A stretch of 64,000 bases of DNA from Luzula sylvatica (taxonomy: Eukaryota; Streptophyta; Magnoliopsida; Poales; Juncaceae). Below, in pieces: positions 46,514-60,383 of this stretch. Positions within the stretch are counted from its first letter, which is position 1; the number at the start of each line of letters is the position of its first letter. Location: NCBI GenBank assembly GCA_946800325.1, contig OX326957.1:26693054-26757053 (forward strand). The letters run 5' to 3'. The position numbers were made by a program, and so were the translations under genes. The notes under the pieces are model-generated. The model did not search any database. It had not been told where the DNA came from and saw only the letters and a list, made by a program, of their open reading frames with translations.

Positions 46514-48806
46514 TCAACCATTTACACTCGAACAAACGGTACGGATCTCCCCTTCGTCGTCTCCGGTCTTCACCCCGATACTCGTCATTCTGATGAAAGA
46601 TTCGGCCCAGCCATCAAAGAAACTATCTTGATCCTCGGCCAAACTTTGAATTAACGCCTTAGTATTATTATCGCTAGCGAGCTCCGAATCGGTTTGCAAC
46701 AAGCCCCTACCGTTCAAGAGGTTGAGGTAGTACTGATTGTCGAATAAATTCGGTGTTACCTGCGAGTTTATTGCAGAGATTTGGTTTGATAATTTCAAAT
46801 TGCAAAAGAAAAATAGTTTCCCAATAACAAAGCAAAAAATTACCGAGTCGCAGCTAACTGTAGCTGTGGCACTGCCATTGATGGGGCATTTCTCTGCAAG
46901 CTCCAATGCGTAGTTTTTATCCAAGGAGTTATCGACCGATACGAGACTTCCATTTGAGCTCTGCTGGAAACGGCCCTTAAAAGAGGAGCAGTGTGACAAA
47001 CCAATCGTGTGTCCTCCTAAAACATGACATGGATAAATTAGTTTCTTAATTGAAAAAAAAATGATATTTTACGACGATTTTACATGATAAATTTGAATGT
47101 TTATTTTGTTTGTGATATGCATCGAATTTCTAGGTTTTGGTTAGGGAGAATTAAAATTAATTGAAAACCTAACCAGAAAGGATGACGAGGTCGTCCACAG
47201 AGAGACCTTTGGAAGCAAAAACCTTGGCCATGGCCTGTAGTGAAAAACTCGTATCGACTATGTTCGGCCTCACATTTGATGCTAACGAGACTAGACTGTC
47301 CTTTCGTCCCAATGGAACTTGAACTGATGGTCCTCCAGTCTACAATCAAATTAATCAAATCATTTAAACTTCGACCTTTTAGATTCCTCCTGTAAGTCCC
47401 ATAAACTCTGATATGATGCTTAAGTTTAACATTTAATCTTAAAGACGATTTTAACAGGAACAAGCGCAAAATTTATCCTTCTCAATGAATCACAAAAGGA
47501 TGATTATTTTTACGAACGAAATAACCAATGCATACATGCATTCGAGTCTAGTTAACGAAATATATCGAACTTACAATTTCCACTGCATCCCTTGCAGCTA
47601 AAACTACTATATCGGCACAAGTAACGGTGTTGGGGCACATATCTTCGAGTAATCTTTTCGCTGAATCGATCACTTCAAAACCACCAAGTGAAAGGTTCGC
47701 AGGATCGTTTCTTTCAGTACCATTTCCTTTTACCAGCACAGATCCATCACAACCCTAATTTTATTATTATTATCAAAGCAAGATTAAAAGATTTTCATTA
47801 ATATTGTGATTTATGCTTGTTGTAAAAAAATTGCAAGTCCAAGACTCTTAACTCAAAAGAATAACAAGCTTTAGAGGGCACATTTGTCATTTCACCATTA
47901 ATCAAATCAGAAATTCATCCCTAACTGTCAATCCTAAAAGGGGTTATATATTCAACCTCCAAAACTCAAAAAAGAGTTTTGATGAGTTGACAAAAGTGAG
48001 TTAAATGAGTTGATTAGTTCTATTAATTGACTCGATTAGTGATTTAATTGACCGTTTAATTAAATTGACACGTTAATTAACATGTACTAATATTAAAATA
48101 TTATAAATTATTTACGTGTCAATTAAACGTGTCAATTAATATTTAATCGAGTCAATTAGAAAGGCTAATCAATCCACTTAATCCACTTTTGCCACCTCAC
48201 CAAGGTTTCTTTTTTGAGTTTGGGGGGCCAAGAATATTTTCCATAGGAAGTAACTCATGCCAGTTACTAGCCAGAAAATAGAAATTTTCTTAGGTACACC
48301 ACATTAAATATAGATGTAGATATTGGTACATCACTAAACCAAACCAAACCAAACATGTGAATTAATAAACAAACAATTCAACAAAACTGGCATACCAATT
48401 AATCTTTTTTGTTTAATGACACTAAATAAAATAATTCTTTAAGTGTAGAGTCTATATGTAATTACAAGAATGAAAGAAGAGAAAGATCTAAGGTTTTGAG
48501 GTTTCAAATTAGTGAAAAAATAACAAAAATGCATACCTCAACCATGCAGTCGTGAAACACCAGCCTGAGAAGCTTGCCGGGTATAGTATCGTCGATGGAA
48601 GAAGCGGTACGTACCGTGTCCCTGACAAACAATTCCGCATTTGGACACGCGAGCGAATAGAAATCTGTAGAGAGGTCTGAAGAGGATGAATTGGAGTGAA
48701 GGATAGAAGAAAATAGTAATACTAGTATAAGAGGATATTTGTGCGATAGTTTTGTTAGTGTTAGATTTGTAAACATTTTGGTATTTGGAGACGAGGAGAG
48801 AGACAT
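46514..48806 (-). CDS. Class III secretory peroxidase, PRX46-like (344 aa)
   Basis: This is a haem peroxidase of the plant secretory pathway, which oxidises phenolic substrates with hydrogen peroxide in the cell wall or vacuole. Five exons: 48806-48537, 47754-47575, 47339-47174, 47016-46844 and 46759-46514. All introns are GT-AG, and the 166-bp third exon is typical of the family. I start at 48806; a second Met at 48776 is also possible. A signal peptide covers roughly residues 11-40. The distal site is LLRLVFHDC (Arg81, His85) and the proximal site SGGHTIGLSHC (His208). Calcium-site and conserved Cys motifs are present (GCDGSV, CPNTVTCADI). SGG replaces the common SGA before the proximal His. 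Sequence style is closest to Arabidopsis PRX46 in my recollection. The gene looks intact. Confidence 0.93.
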
Positions 48807-48856
48807 TGAGAGGTTCTGCAGAGAGCAAGAACTCAAGAGCACTCTTCAAGTGAGTG

Positions 48857-48899
48857 TGAATTGTGTGTGTGTGTGAGAGAGAGAGAGTGTGTGAGTGTG
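48857..48899. repeat. GT/GA microsatellite in the peroxidase 5' leader
   Basis: Runs of TGTG then GAGAGA lie 50-90 bp upstream of the start codon. On the transcribed strand they read CT- and CA-rich. No clear TATA box is seen further upstream. Confidence 0.7.
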
Positions 48900-50543
48900 T
48901 ATAAGAAAGAATCAATGGAGAATGTATTGAATGTGAGTTGTTTCGGTTTGTAAAAGTAGCAATTTTGTATTCGAGATTGTACAGAATACAAATAGCATTT
49001 TCTAGAAAACTTGGTTTTTTATTTTTATTTATGTATCGAACTCAAAAGATTTAAAATAATGTTTTCTAGTTTGAAACAAACAAAAGGGTGAAAAGTTTAT
49101 TTTGAACTACTGGAGGTCGAAAAAGGAGAAGAAGAAATTTTTTCAATCTTCTTAATTTGAAAACATACTAGATTTGAATCAAATTTAAAAGTATTTCCAG
49201 TCAATGAATGGCTGTATTATAAGTCAGAGCTGGCAAATTATGGCCCCTTAAAAGCTGGTTTGAGCATCGAATCAGTTTCGATTGGATATGGTTCCAGTAA
49301 TCAAGTTTAACTAAATCTAAAAAAAATAGAAAATTATACATGTCCATTGTGAAATCACAAATTTCAATACAAACATAATGATTAAAATACTTAATTAAGT
49401 ACATTAGCTTATTTTTATTATATATCTTTTTATCTAAAAAAAAAACGAATAAAATATATCTTTTTATCTATAAAGTAATATTTTTAACTTACGTAATATA
49501 TTTTTTAAAATGTAAATATACCTCCCCATTACCCTAGAAATTGTATACAGAAACTACATATTTATTTCAGCTCTTAAAATATGAAGTACATAATATTAAA
49601 TTCATATGAAGTATTCAATTAAAGTTTGGAGGCTTTGGAGAGGGAAGGTAGTAGATATGTAACCATTTAATGGAAGCATTTAAGTTTATGGGTGCAGGAT
49701 TCGAAACTAGGGGCCTAGGAAATTAGAAAGGATGTTACATGCAGCTTTATTTAATGGAAGATGTTATATACCTCCAAACTCTCCCTTCATAAATTTGATG
49801 ACGTGATTATGATTTAACATCTTAATTTTTAACGGTTTAATTCATGGTCCAAAAAAATCTCAAAAAGAGCATAGATGCTACTCAAGAAGTGAAATGTATT
49901 ATGAACATCCTTACAAACATAAGTTGGTAAACATTATTTTACCTAAAATAATAATATACTATATAAATTATATTAAATCCATATATAAACATATAGTAAA
50001 ATAGAAAATTATATAGCTATAAAAAAAAGTATATAACGAAGGGGGCTCTTTTTACGTATACATCCAAAATATTAACATTTGCAGAATTTGCAAATCTAGT
50101 TGTTTCGACAACTAACTTGGCGAAATCGAAGTGTATTTCGCCAAGTAATTCGATCAAATAAAAATATAGAGATGACGAGAAATAATAAAAAACACTACTT
50201 GTATTTTTCTAGATATTTTATTCCGTAATATTATATTTTTTGAAACATTTTAAAAGAAAAGGACATCCAAATTTTAAATCTTGTATAAATAAATGATTAT
50301 ATCTTCTTCTTTTTTCCACATTTCAAGAATAACTGGTGTGTCGTGTACAAAAAAAAATTATGGATGAAATGCGTGATACTTGACTTGTGTAAATATGACT
50401 TGTGTAAACATAAAAAAAACAATTATGGCTCAATAAAGAGGCACTACTTTGAATTTGAGCCTACGAAAATATTGGGTATGTTTTGCCAAGTAAAAGGAGT
50501 ATAGCAGGCGCTTGACGAATTAATATAGCATATGTGCTATTTT
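48900..50543. other. Intergenic DNA upstream of the peroxidase gene, no gene seen
   Basis: AT-rich sequence with no supported coding region. The first few hundred bases presumably contain the peroxidase promoter. Confidence 0.5.
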
Positions 50544-50549
50544 AGATAA

Positions 50550-50823
50550 GAGGACATATATACGTAGACACCGTTTCAGCACAACATCTTCGACGACATC
50601 ATTTCTTGTTAATTAAAAACTTAATTAACGTGTAATTAACTCTCTTTTTAATTAACAATTTTGAATTAACATTCATCCAAATTAACATTTCCTAATTAAT
50701 ATTTTTTAAATATCAATCGGGTTTCTTTGTTAATTATCATGTTAATTAAGTGTGTTAATTAACAAGAAGTGATGTCATCGAAAATGTTGTGATGAAATAT
50801 GGTGTATAAATATAATTTTCCTC
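50550..50823. mobile_element. Palindromic MITE
   Basis: GAGGACATATATACG...CACAACATCTTCGACGACATC on the left mirrors GATGTCATCGAAAATGTTGTG...ATTTTCCTC on the right, around a TTAATTAA-rich centre. AGATAA occurs at both flanks (50544-50549 and 50825-50830), with one extra base on the right. Confidence 0.65.
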
Positions 50824-51930
50824 CAGATAATAATATACTATTATCTACAATGAAGATTTATAAACTTTGTCCCCATTTGGTTACTGTATATCATTTGATA
50901 AATATGACTGTTCATCATAAGTGTGTATTTATTGATGCAGTATAATTAACAATTGCGGAAGGGAAAAAAATATTTTCTTTTATTTATGTTTTTTTCTCAA
51001 TATTTGGGGCTTGTTTTGTGTCTTGACAATTTAAACAATTCTTTATTCCTAAGAATAGTCCATAATGATAATAAAAGTGTTATAAATGAAAAGTAAATAA
51101 TACAATAAATATGCAACGATAATTATTTGTAGAAATAATATCAACATAACATCATTTGATTCAATGTGAATGTTCTAATATGCATTTTCTCGTGTTTGCA
51201 CGTGTCCATGATTATCTAACATTTCACATTCATCCAACTTTTCACACTCATATATAATTAATTAATTATATACATAACTTATTAAGTTATAACTAATAAA
51301 TAAATTCATATTTATTACACGAATTTTTTAATCTAATGTTCTTTTATTTGATTAATATATTAGTAATTATATTTATTGATTTTTTTGTTAAAATGACATA
51401 TCAATTAGAAACTTCATATTTTTTAAACAATTAATGTGAATCTATTTACAATTTAAATATTAATGAAATGATTTTCATCTAATAATCAATATATTTTATC
51501 TAATTATATTTTTTATGATACTAAAAAATAATTTAAAAACTGGAATTCTTATAATATTATTTTCTTAAATGATTTAACATCTGGGCCATATAAAGTTTAA
51601 GCAAGACCAAAACTAAACTCTTTTTCCAAACTATTTGAGCCCAAAATTAACCACGTCTGAAATCAAATACTAATTGGGCCTTGGCCCAACGATATATCAA
51701 TATCAATTCGTCCGCACAAAATCGAATTTCCATATTGCCACGTAATCTCTTCGTAAAATGTCGTAAACATAGTTCGTGATACATGAGTCGACACAAATAA
51801 AATAGGGGAGTTTTTTCCTTCTAAAGAGGACGCCATTGACAGAATCATTGTATTCTGCCTTCTCAGTTCAAAATCAGTACGTGAAATCTTCGGCCTTTCT
51901 TCTTCGTTTTTCGGATTCATAGATCTAATC
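50824..51930. other. Intergenic DNA, no gene seen; COX6B promoter and leader at right end
   Basis: The left part is AT-rich. From about 51800 the sequence becomes a leader (CTTCTCAGTTC, then TCTTCTTCG) leading to the COX6B start codon. Confidence 0.5.
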
Positions 51931-52992
51931 ATGGCTGAGGTACGATTGATCTCGAATCAACATTTTTCAATCAATTTTATCAATTTATCGTCATTTACCT
52001 CTTAGATTTCTTGTGTAGATCTTTCCTCCCCTTTTTTGCTGAATATATACTGTTCAGTTTCTTGACCAGTTGTTATGTTATCTTTCGTTTCTGTGATTTT
52101 TCTCTTTTATTTGTGAAAATGGAAGTTTTTCTTTCACGTCTTTGTGTCTTTTCCATTATTTCAAAATTCAACTTCTAGCTTAAAGATAATCTTCAATCTG
52201 AAACCCTAGATAGTAGATTAGAGCCTATATTATCTTCCTAATCTGTAACCCTAATTTTTTTTTATCAGTTGCAGAGCTGCTTGTTGAGAATTTAAATTTA
52301 AATTTATTCATGCCTGAGCGAGCTTAATATCAAATTTTCTTGTTAACGATCCTCCTGATCTGGTTGAAAGAACATAACTGTACAAAAAGCTTCGATCTTT
52401 AGGGTTCTTCGAAATCTTTTGAAAATCTCTGGCCTTCATCCAAATCGTGCCTTTCTACTATTCAGACACATTTTTATTCTTAATCAACTATTTGAGCTTT
52501 GAAATTGCTGCAATTAACTCCCAATTGAGCATGTAGAATCGGTACAAACTTATAATAATCAAAATTCATTTGTTGATAATATCTTTTCAGGTTGAGTTGA
52601 AGACTGCACCAGCAGATTTTCGTTTCCCCACCACTAACCAAACCAGGCACTGCTTCACTCGTTACATTGAATACCACCGGTATTTCTCTCTCCTCTACTC
52701 TCTCTCTCTAGAAATATATAATTCGTACCATTAACAAATTGTATTGTATTGTAGGTGCATGAATGCAAAAGGAGAGGAATCGGATGATTGCGTGAAGTTT
52801 GCCAAGTACTATCGCTCTCTCTGTCCTGGTGAATGGGTAAGTAGTCTTTGTTAAAATTATATATTCGGCATAATTTCATGCGTACCCCTACAAAATCTCG
52901 AAATTTCATGCATACTCCTGTTGTTTAAATTTGTTCAGGTTGACAAGTGGAATGAGCAAAGGGATAATGGTACTTTTCCAGGCCCTCTCTAA
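51931..52992 (+). CDS. COX6B: Cytochrome c oxidase subunit 6b (77 aa)
   Basis: This small intermembrane-space subunit of respiratory complex IV is imported by the oxidative CX9C pathway. Exons: 51931-51939, 52591-52679, 52755-52836 and 52939-52992, all GT-AG. The first coding exon holds only three codons (MAE), followed by a 651-bp intron. The twin-Cys motif is clear: Cys24-X9-Cys34 (CFTRYIEYHRC) and Cys45-X10-Cys56 (CVKFAKYYRSLC). WVDKWNEQRDNGTFPGP forms the conserved C-terminus. This is the short plant form without the long acidic N-terminal extension of COX6b-1. There is no classical presequence, as expected for the family. Confidence 0.96.
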
Positions 52993-53633
52993 TTGAAAAT
53001 TCTCGATGCGTATATTTTTCTGATTTTTGTCATGGTCTGAGCATGGACTCGATTTAAACATGGTGATTTCCTTTACTTTTTGAAAATGTTTGTAATAATG
53101 GATTGTTTTGTTGCTCTGTTTTATAATTTCATTCTTTGGTGATTTGTTTGATTGCTTAAATTCACCACTTTTGCGGAGGTTTTGGTCTACTTTAAAATTT
53201 ATAGGAATTAAAAATTTGAAGTTGTTTGTTGCACGTAAACAATTGAATAGACTTTGTAAACCACGAACCTAATAATCCATTTTGTTAATATAATATGATG
53301 TTGCCTTCTAAATATGTTTAAATTTAATTGTTCAATAATAAACATATTGTCTGCAAAAAATAATGTTCATCCGAAATCATGGATTAAACAAAAATAAAAA
53401 TTTGTATAAATTAGTTGAAGGACAACAAAATAAAATTAGATGTTCAAAACATCATACTTGTAATAATTCAGTATTACAAAATATCAAAAAGCCCAAAATC
53501 ATGGTCCAATCCAAATTAGTCCCAATATGTAATGAAAATTTATTTCTTGGACCAGACACGGCCAGAAGGGTTCTCTTGGTCTCGCTCTCTCCAAAAGTAT
53601 TATCCGAAAACTAGAAGAGAGAGAGAGTAGGCG
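52993..53633. other. Intergenic: COX6B 3' region and promoter of the next gene
   Basis: AT-rich, with no extra coding region supported. A CT/GA-rich leader (AGAAGAGAGAGAGAGTAGGCG) immediately precedes the ATG at 53634. Confidence 0.5.
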
Positions 53634-55029
53634 ATGTTCACTTTCGAAGCTTCTGTGGCTTCTTCTTGTAGACCCATTTCATCAAATCCTCCAACCATTT
53701 TCAGGCAACCTTCTATTTCTGCGATTAATTTTATCAATTTTTATTTTTTTGCTTATTTTTGTCTAATAATTCAGGATAATTTCTAACTTAGTCTATTCAA
53801 ACCTAATAACTCGTAGAATATTAGATAGTTTCTTTGCGAAAACATGATTTTTCAAAATTTGCCAATGGTCAGATAAGCCTCGTTTTAAGCAATTAAACCA
53901 CAACAAATCAAGAAAATATGAAAATTCAAAGAAATCAAATAGGAAAAGAAAGGATTTGCAAAATTTGTATTCGAAAGAAATTATTTCTTACTGACCAATA
54001 TGGTTGCAGTTATAATTTAATTATCTGTTCAATTTTATTTTTTCCTCGCAGAAATAGCTTTCAAAAAGGGCAAGTAGCAACCAAGATCCTTAGAAGAAAT
54101 AACAAAAGGATATTGGCTACTCTTGCGAACCCAAATGTATAAATTTTATTGTGTTTTGTTTATAATTCTAAATTTGTGTCCTTTTCTTTAAATGTCATGT
54201 ATGCCCCTGCAAATTCTCAAAAAATCATGTATACTTCTTTTTATTTGCTTAAGAAAATTTCTTAATTACCCTTGATTTGTTACATTTGATTTATACATGT
54301 ATTAATTAAGAAAGAGGCTTAGTTTCGATTTGACATCTTTTTGAAAATCTAGGAAATGAGGGGTATTCGTGATATTTTTAGTAACTTTAATGGATTGACA
54401 ATGAAATAGGTAAGCCAAGGGAAGAGGAGTTCAGGAGAGGATATAATAATGGTGGATCCAGTCGAAGCCAAACGATTGGCCCAAAAACAAATGGTTGAAA
54501 TTCAGGCCAAAGAAAAATTCAAGGTATTTATTTATTCTCGTAGTAATTTTTTTAAAAGTTCGATAAAAGAAATAAAATTGGTCGATTTTGGGCCAAAAGC
54601 TTTTTATGAGATTTGAGAAGGGTAGTTCTGTAATATAACCGATGGTTAAAATTTCAGAGGAGACGACAAGGAGAAGCAATAAACGGTGCATTAGCCATGA
54701 TTGGTCTCACCGCGAGTTTGGTTATCGAAGGCCAAACTGGAAAGGGCATTTTAGGCCAGGTAAATTAATTAATTATATTTTTATTTTTCTTTTTCTTCCT
54801 TTTAGTTAAATTATTGTAAGAATGGTTTGCAAAGATATATGCTTAAGTCGATACGGTGCATTATAAATTTATAAATTAAGTTAGAAATTCAGAGAAATTG
54901 AGATGTGATGATGTCATTAATAACTGGACCTGTCCAGTTTCGTAACAAAATATGTGATTATATTAATTTATTCTTTTGTTTTAGCTGGTTGGATATTGGG
55001 ATGGTTTTCTCGGGTTGTTCATGAGGTGA
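53634..55029 (+). CDS. Chloroplast one-helix LHC-like (Hlip-type) protein, 138 aa
   Basis: This is a probable plastid membrane protein with one chlorophyll a/b-binding-type helix, related to one-helix and high-light-induced proteins. Such proteins act in pigment binding or photoprotection; the role of this one is inferred. Exons: 53634-53704, 54052-54136, 54410-54523, 54658-54759 and 54985-55029. Intron 1 needs a GC donor (TTTTCAG/GCAACC) to join in frame to the acceptor CCTCGCAG; the other introns are GT-AG. Residues 1-50 are Ser/Arg-rich and transit-peptide-like. Residues 70-92 are charged (QMVEIQAKEKFKRRR). The helix is at about 96-115 (EAINGALAMIGLTASLVIEG). The usual ENGR Arg position is Ala101, while Glu96 and Asn99 are kept. 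Confidence 0.82.
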
Positions 55030-56512
55030 TAAACGAAGCAATTTATCGACGACTTTATATAGTACGAGCTAAATTTTTGTGGCTTGTAAAACGGATGTTT
55101 TTTTTTTGCAAGTAAGAAATTTGTAATGGGTATGTATGTAAATAGATGATAATTCATCGATTTGTTCGAAACCTATTATATATATATGGTGAGGCGAATC
55201 AAGGATAGTTTCTGAATTCATTTAAAGAAAATAAAAGAAAGATGATGCATGATATTTTTTATGTTGCAACTTGTAAGGGTATCCATGATATTTCCTATAT
55301 TTGGTAGGGGTATCCATGAAGTTTCTCTAATTTGCAATCATATGTTGCTTTTATTAAAATTAAAATATGTGTGTATTCTAAAATAATACAGAGTATGCCA
55401 GCAATAAAATGGTATACACATGGAACCAAACAAATATAGCTGTATTAAAAACAATATGCATGTATCATGAAATAGCAAATAGCATATATTACAATGAATG
55501 ATATGTATAATGTATATAAAACAGTACATTGAAAAGAAATAAAAACAATATATAATTTAATGTTTTATATTAAAATATGATTAATATTGATAATAGAGTT
55601 TTATTACAGAGAATGTTCTTAACCTAAGTCAACCTGTAATTAATGTTGGAAATTTCAAGGGGGTAAATTTGATATTTAAAGAATAATACATTTTTTTAAG
55701 AAGGGTACATTGGGAATTTAGCCAAAATTGCATGTTAGATCATTAGATGAGAATCTCAATTCTCAATTAATTATATTCTTTTGAACGGCAAAAAAAGTTA
55801 ATTTTATTCTTTTGCAGGGTGTATTTAATATTTTTAGGTTTTCTTTGGTTATACATGAAATTCTCCCAAAGCAAAGTCCCAATTCTCGTTGTTCTCTAAA
55901 AATTGGAAAAAAAAATATATTTAAGAAGAAGAACCCATTTAGGAAAGCGCCTCTCGTGGATCCTCAAAAGCTCCATCTTTCTCCGTCTCTCTCCACCAAT
56001 TCCCTCTTTCTCTTTGTGTTGAGGTAAACAAGTTTCTTCTTGTTCCTTCTTTCTGTTCAATGTCGGATTCAAATTGTTTATTCGAAAAATTTCTCTGGTT
56101 ATTATTGGCTTTTTTATCGAAAGATCTAATCTGTTGGTACAAAACTGGAGCGACTTTTATTTGAAGTCAGGGCTCAAAGATGTTTAATATCAAAGTTTTA
56201 GTCTTTCAAGTTTTGTGCGAATTTTTTGCATTGACCTTTTTTTGGGTTACCACGCGTCTTTGATCTACACCTTTCTTTTTGTTTGTTTGTAATTTAGGTA
56301 CTTTTTCCTGTATTTGCATCTTAATTTCGGCTATTTTTCCAACATAATTCAGTTTTGTATTAGTTCAACTAATTAAGATCGTTATTTTGTTTATTTAATC
56401 TAAACTTCCTATATGGTACTTAGGGTTTCGAGATATACTTATCCGTATTTAGATCTCTAGATTTCTTTTTTATTCATAGAATCTCAAATATTTTCTTCAA
56501 TCACAGTGAATC
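55030..56512 (+). promoter_or_regulatory. Intergenic region and IDH 5' UTR with a probable leader intron
   Basis: Positions 55030-55940 are AT-rich with no gene. A CT-rich leader at about 55945-56023 ends TTGAG/GTAAAC. The acceptor TCAATCACAG (ending 56506) lies six bases before the IDH ATG, so a 5'-UTR intron of about 480 bp is likely. Its T-rich content fits an intron. Confidence 0.55.
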
Positions 56513-58039
<1,527 letters not shown>

Positions 58040-58276
58040 AATAAAATGCGAAATTAAAAACCATTTTGTTTATTTTTATGTTTGGTTTTTGTTGTTGATT
58101 TATATCATTAATTTGATCGAAGAGGCTATTTCGGAGCGGTAAGCTCTTGTAATAATCAGTAAATTCTCTCTTTTAACGAAAAATTAGAGTTTTCATGTTA
58201 AAAAAAAATCTTTTTTTTCTCAATAACAACATAAATTATGAATATATCTTCAGTATATTATTGAGCAAATTTATTT
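58040..58276. other. IDH 3' flank
   Basis: T-rich sequence following the IDH stop codon, presumably including the 3' UTR. No further feature is seen. Confidence 0.5.
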
Positions 58277-59146
58277 AGGGGGTGTTTGGGGACATAGAAT
58301 TAGAGATGGAATTGGATATTGAGATTCCTAATATGCAAATTTTGTGTTTGACACATAAAATTAAGAAGGAAATTAGATGGTGGAACATTTCATTATTTCA
58401 TTTTTGTAGCAAATTTTAAATCCAATAAAAATTGGAGTGTTAAAATGGAGCATCTTCATATAATTAATATTAGAATTAATATCATAATTAATATTATAAC
58501 TAAATTATAACTAATATTGTAATAATATCATAATTATTATTACAATAATATTATAATTAATATTATCATAATAATATAACAATATTAATATTATTATAAT
58601 GTATTAATATTAATATTAATATTTTAGTATTATATTATTGTTGATATGTTGATAATAATATTAATATTATTATAACGTATTAGTATTAAATTATTAATAT
58701 TACTATTTTAGTATTATATTAGTGTTAATATATTAATAATAATATATTAATATTATAATATTATTAATAATATATTAATATTACAATATATTATTAATAA
58801 TATATTAATATTATAGTATATTAATATATTAGTATATAAATATCAGTATTAATAGTAATATAAATATATTAATAGTATATTATATGAATATATTATTAAT
58901 AATATTAATAATATATTCATAGTAGTCTTATTATAATATATTAATAATATTATAATAATGTTATAATTAATATTATTCTAATTCTAATTCTAATATTTTT
59001 ATAATTGATAATATTATAATTAATGTTCTAATAATTTTCTATTGCAATAATGTTATATTATAATAATATTATTAATTTATACAATTTTAATGAGACATTA
59101 TATTTATATTTTCAATAACGAAATTTCAAAGGACATCCAAACAAAC
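58277..59146. mobile_element. AT-rich MITE-like element with GGGTGTTTGG end
   Basis: The left end GGGGGTGTTTGGGGACATAG and the right end GGACATCCAAACAAAC are loosely inverted and resemble Tourist- or hAT-type MITE termini. The body is low-complexity TAATATTA repeat. No clean target duplication is visible. Confidence 0.4.
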
Positions 59147-59219
59147 TTGGGACCTTTTACTCCACCTTATAATTCCATTCCACTTTGCTAATTCCCCTTG
59201 CCAAGCAGCATCTTTGATG

Positions 59220-59390
59220 AGTAATGATACAAACCACACCTTTTTTTCCCACGAATTAACGACACTTGCCACGTGGCAGCAAGTGATTGGCTGCAGTTTT
59301 CCACAACTTTTGCTGCAGCCAATCACTGGCTGCCACGTGGCAGGTGTGGTTAATTCGTGGGAAGAAATGTGTGGTTTGTATCATTACTCC
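59220..59390. mobile_element. Near-perfect palindromic MITE, 171 bp, 9-bp TSD
   Basis: AGTAATGATACAAACCACAC on the left mirrors GTGTGGTTTGTATCATTACT on the right. The arms extend through TGCCACGTGGCAG words to the centre near 59305. TCTTTGATG flanks it at 59211-59219 and 59391-59399. The 9-bp TSD suggests a Mutator-type origin. Confidence 0.85.
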
Positions 59391-59399
59391 TCTTTGATG

Positions 59400-59876
59400 G
59401 TGCTGATCTGGCAAGGATATTGATATCTTAGACGTGATAAGAGCTTTGAGGAGAGTAGCCATTGAATTTGTGCCATTTGTCATGGAAGCATCTATCTTTT
59501 GGTGAATGAAAACGCCAAAGCCAACGGTATCTTTGTGCCCCTTTTTTCTCCGGTTGGTCTAATAAAAGGACATCTCCATTATATTGCTTGAAATATTATT
59601 ACGTACAATAATAACAAACATTTTTCAAAAGGTTAAAAAAAAATTGTATTTTTACTAAATTAATAATAATATCCTGTTTATGTTTAATAAGATGTTTTGT
59701 CAATTTAGTTCTTGTTTCAAACTCGATGTGATACGTACGAATAATATTAATGGATAAAAAAACTAGCGTAACTATATGTACGTTCTTTTATTCATAAAAT
59801 ATATTATATTAACTCAATTCATCTATTATCTTAAAAAAAAAGATGTTCAGTCTATTTAGCTTGTGTTTTAATTTTT
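59400..59876. other. Intergenic DNA, no gene seen
   Basis: AT-rich, with no supported coding region or repeat. Confidence 0.5.
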
Positions 59877-59884
59877 TGGTAATC

Positions 59885-60375
59885 TATGTTACGCGGATAT
59901 TTTTAAAATACATAACTATATTAGGGATACGGGTATCTGATACGGATACAGATGCGATACGACTCGTATACGTATCGGATACGTCATGTGGCGTGGCCAG
60001 TTTTTTTTTTTTTTTTGATGCGGTGGGGATACTTCGGGATACGGGTGAAATACTCCGTTTAGGATATTTCGGCTCATTATATAATTTGGTCCATAATATT
60101 TTTAAATAAATTATATAGAATATTTCTAAATTAGTTCTAGGATATTTCTAGAATAAGTTATGATATTTTTATGATAATTATATTGTTTGGTCGATTTTAT
60201 TTGTTGTCATAATATTTAATTTAAAATATTATTAATTTATTATTTATTCTTTTATATAATATAAATATATTAAAATAATAATCATATTGCTGTATCCGAA
60301 TTCTTTTTTTAAATTATCGTATCGTGTCCGTATCGTATCGGGTTCGATATCCGTTTTCGTACCCGTGCAACATAA
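59885..60375. mobile_element. hAT-type MITE rich in GATACG/CGTATC words, 8-bp TSD
   Basis: The ends CTATGTTACGCGG and CGTGCAACATAA are inverted. TTGGTAAT is duplicated at 59877-59884 and 60376-60383. GATACGGGT/CGTATCG words cluster near both ends. Confidence 0.8.
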
Positions 60376-60383
60376 TTGGTAAT

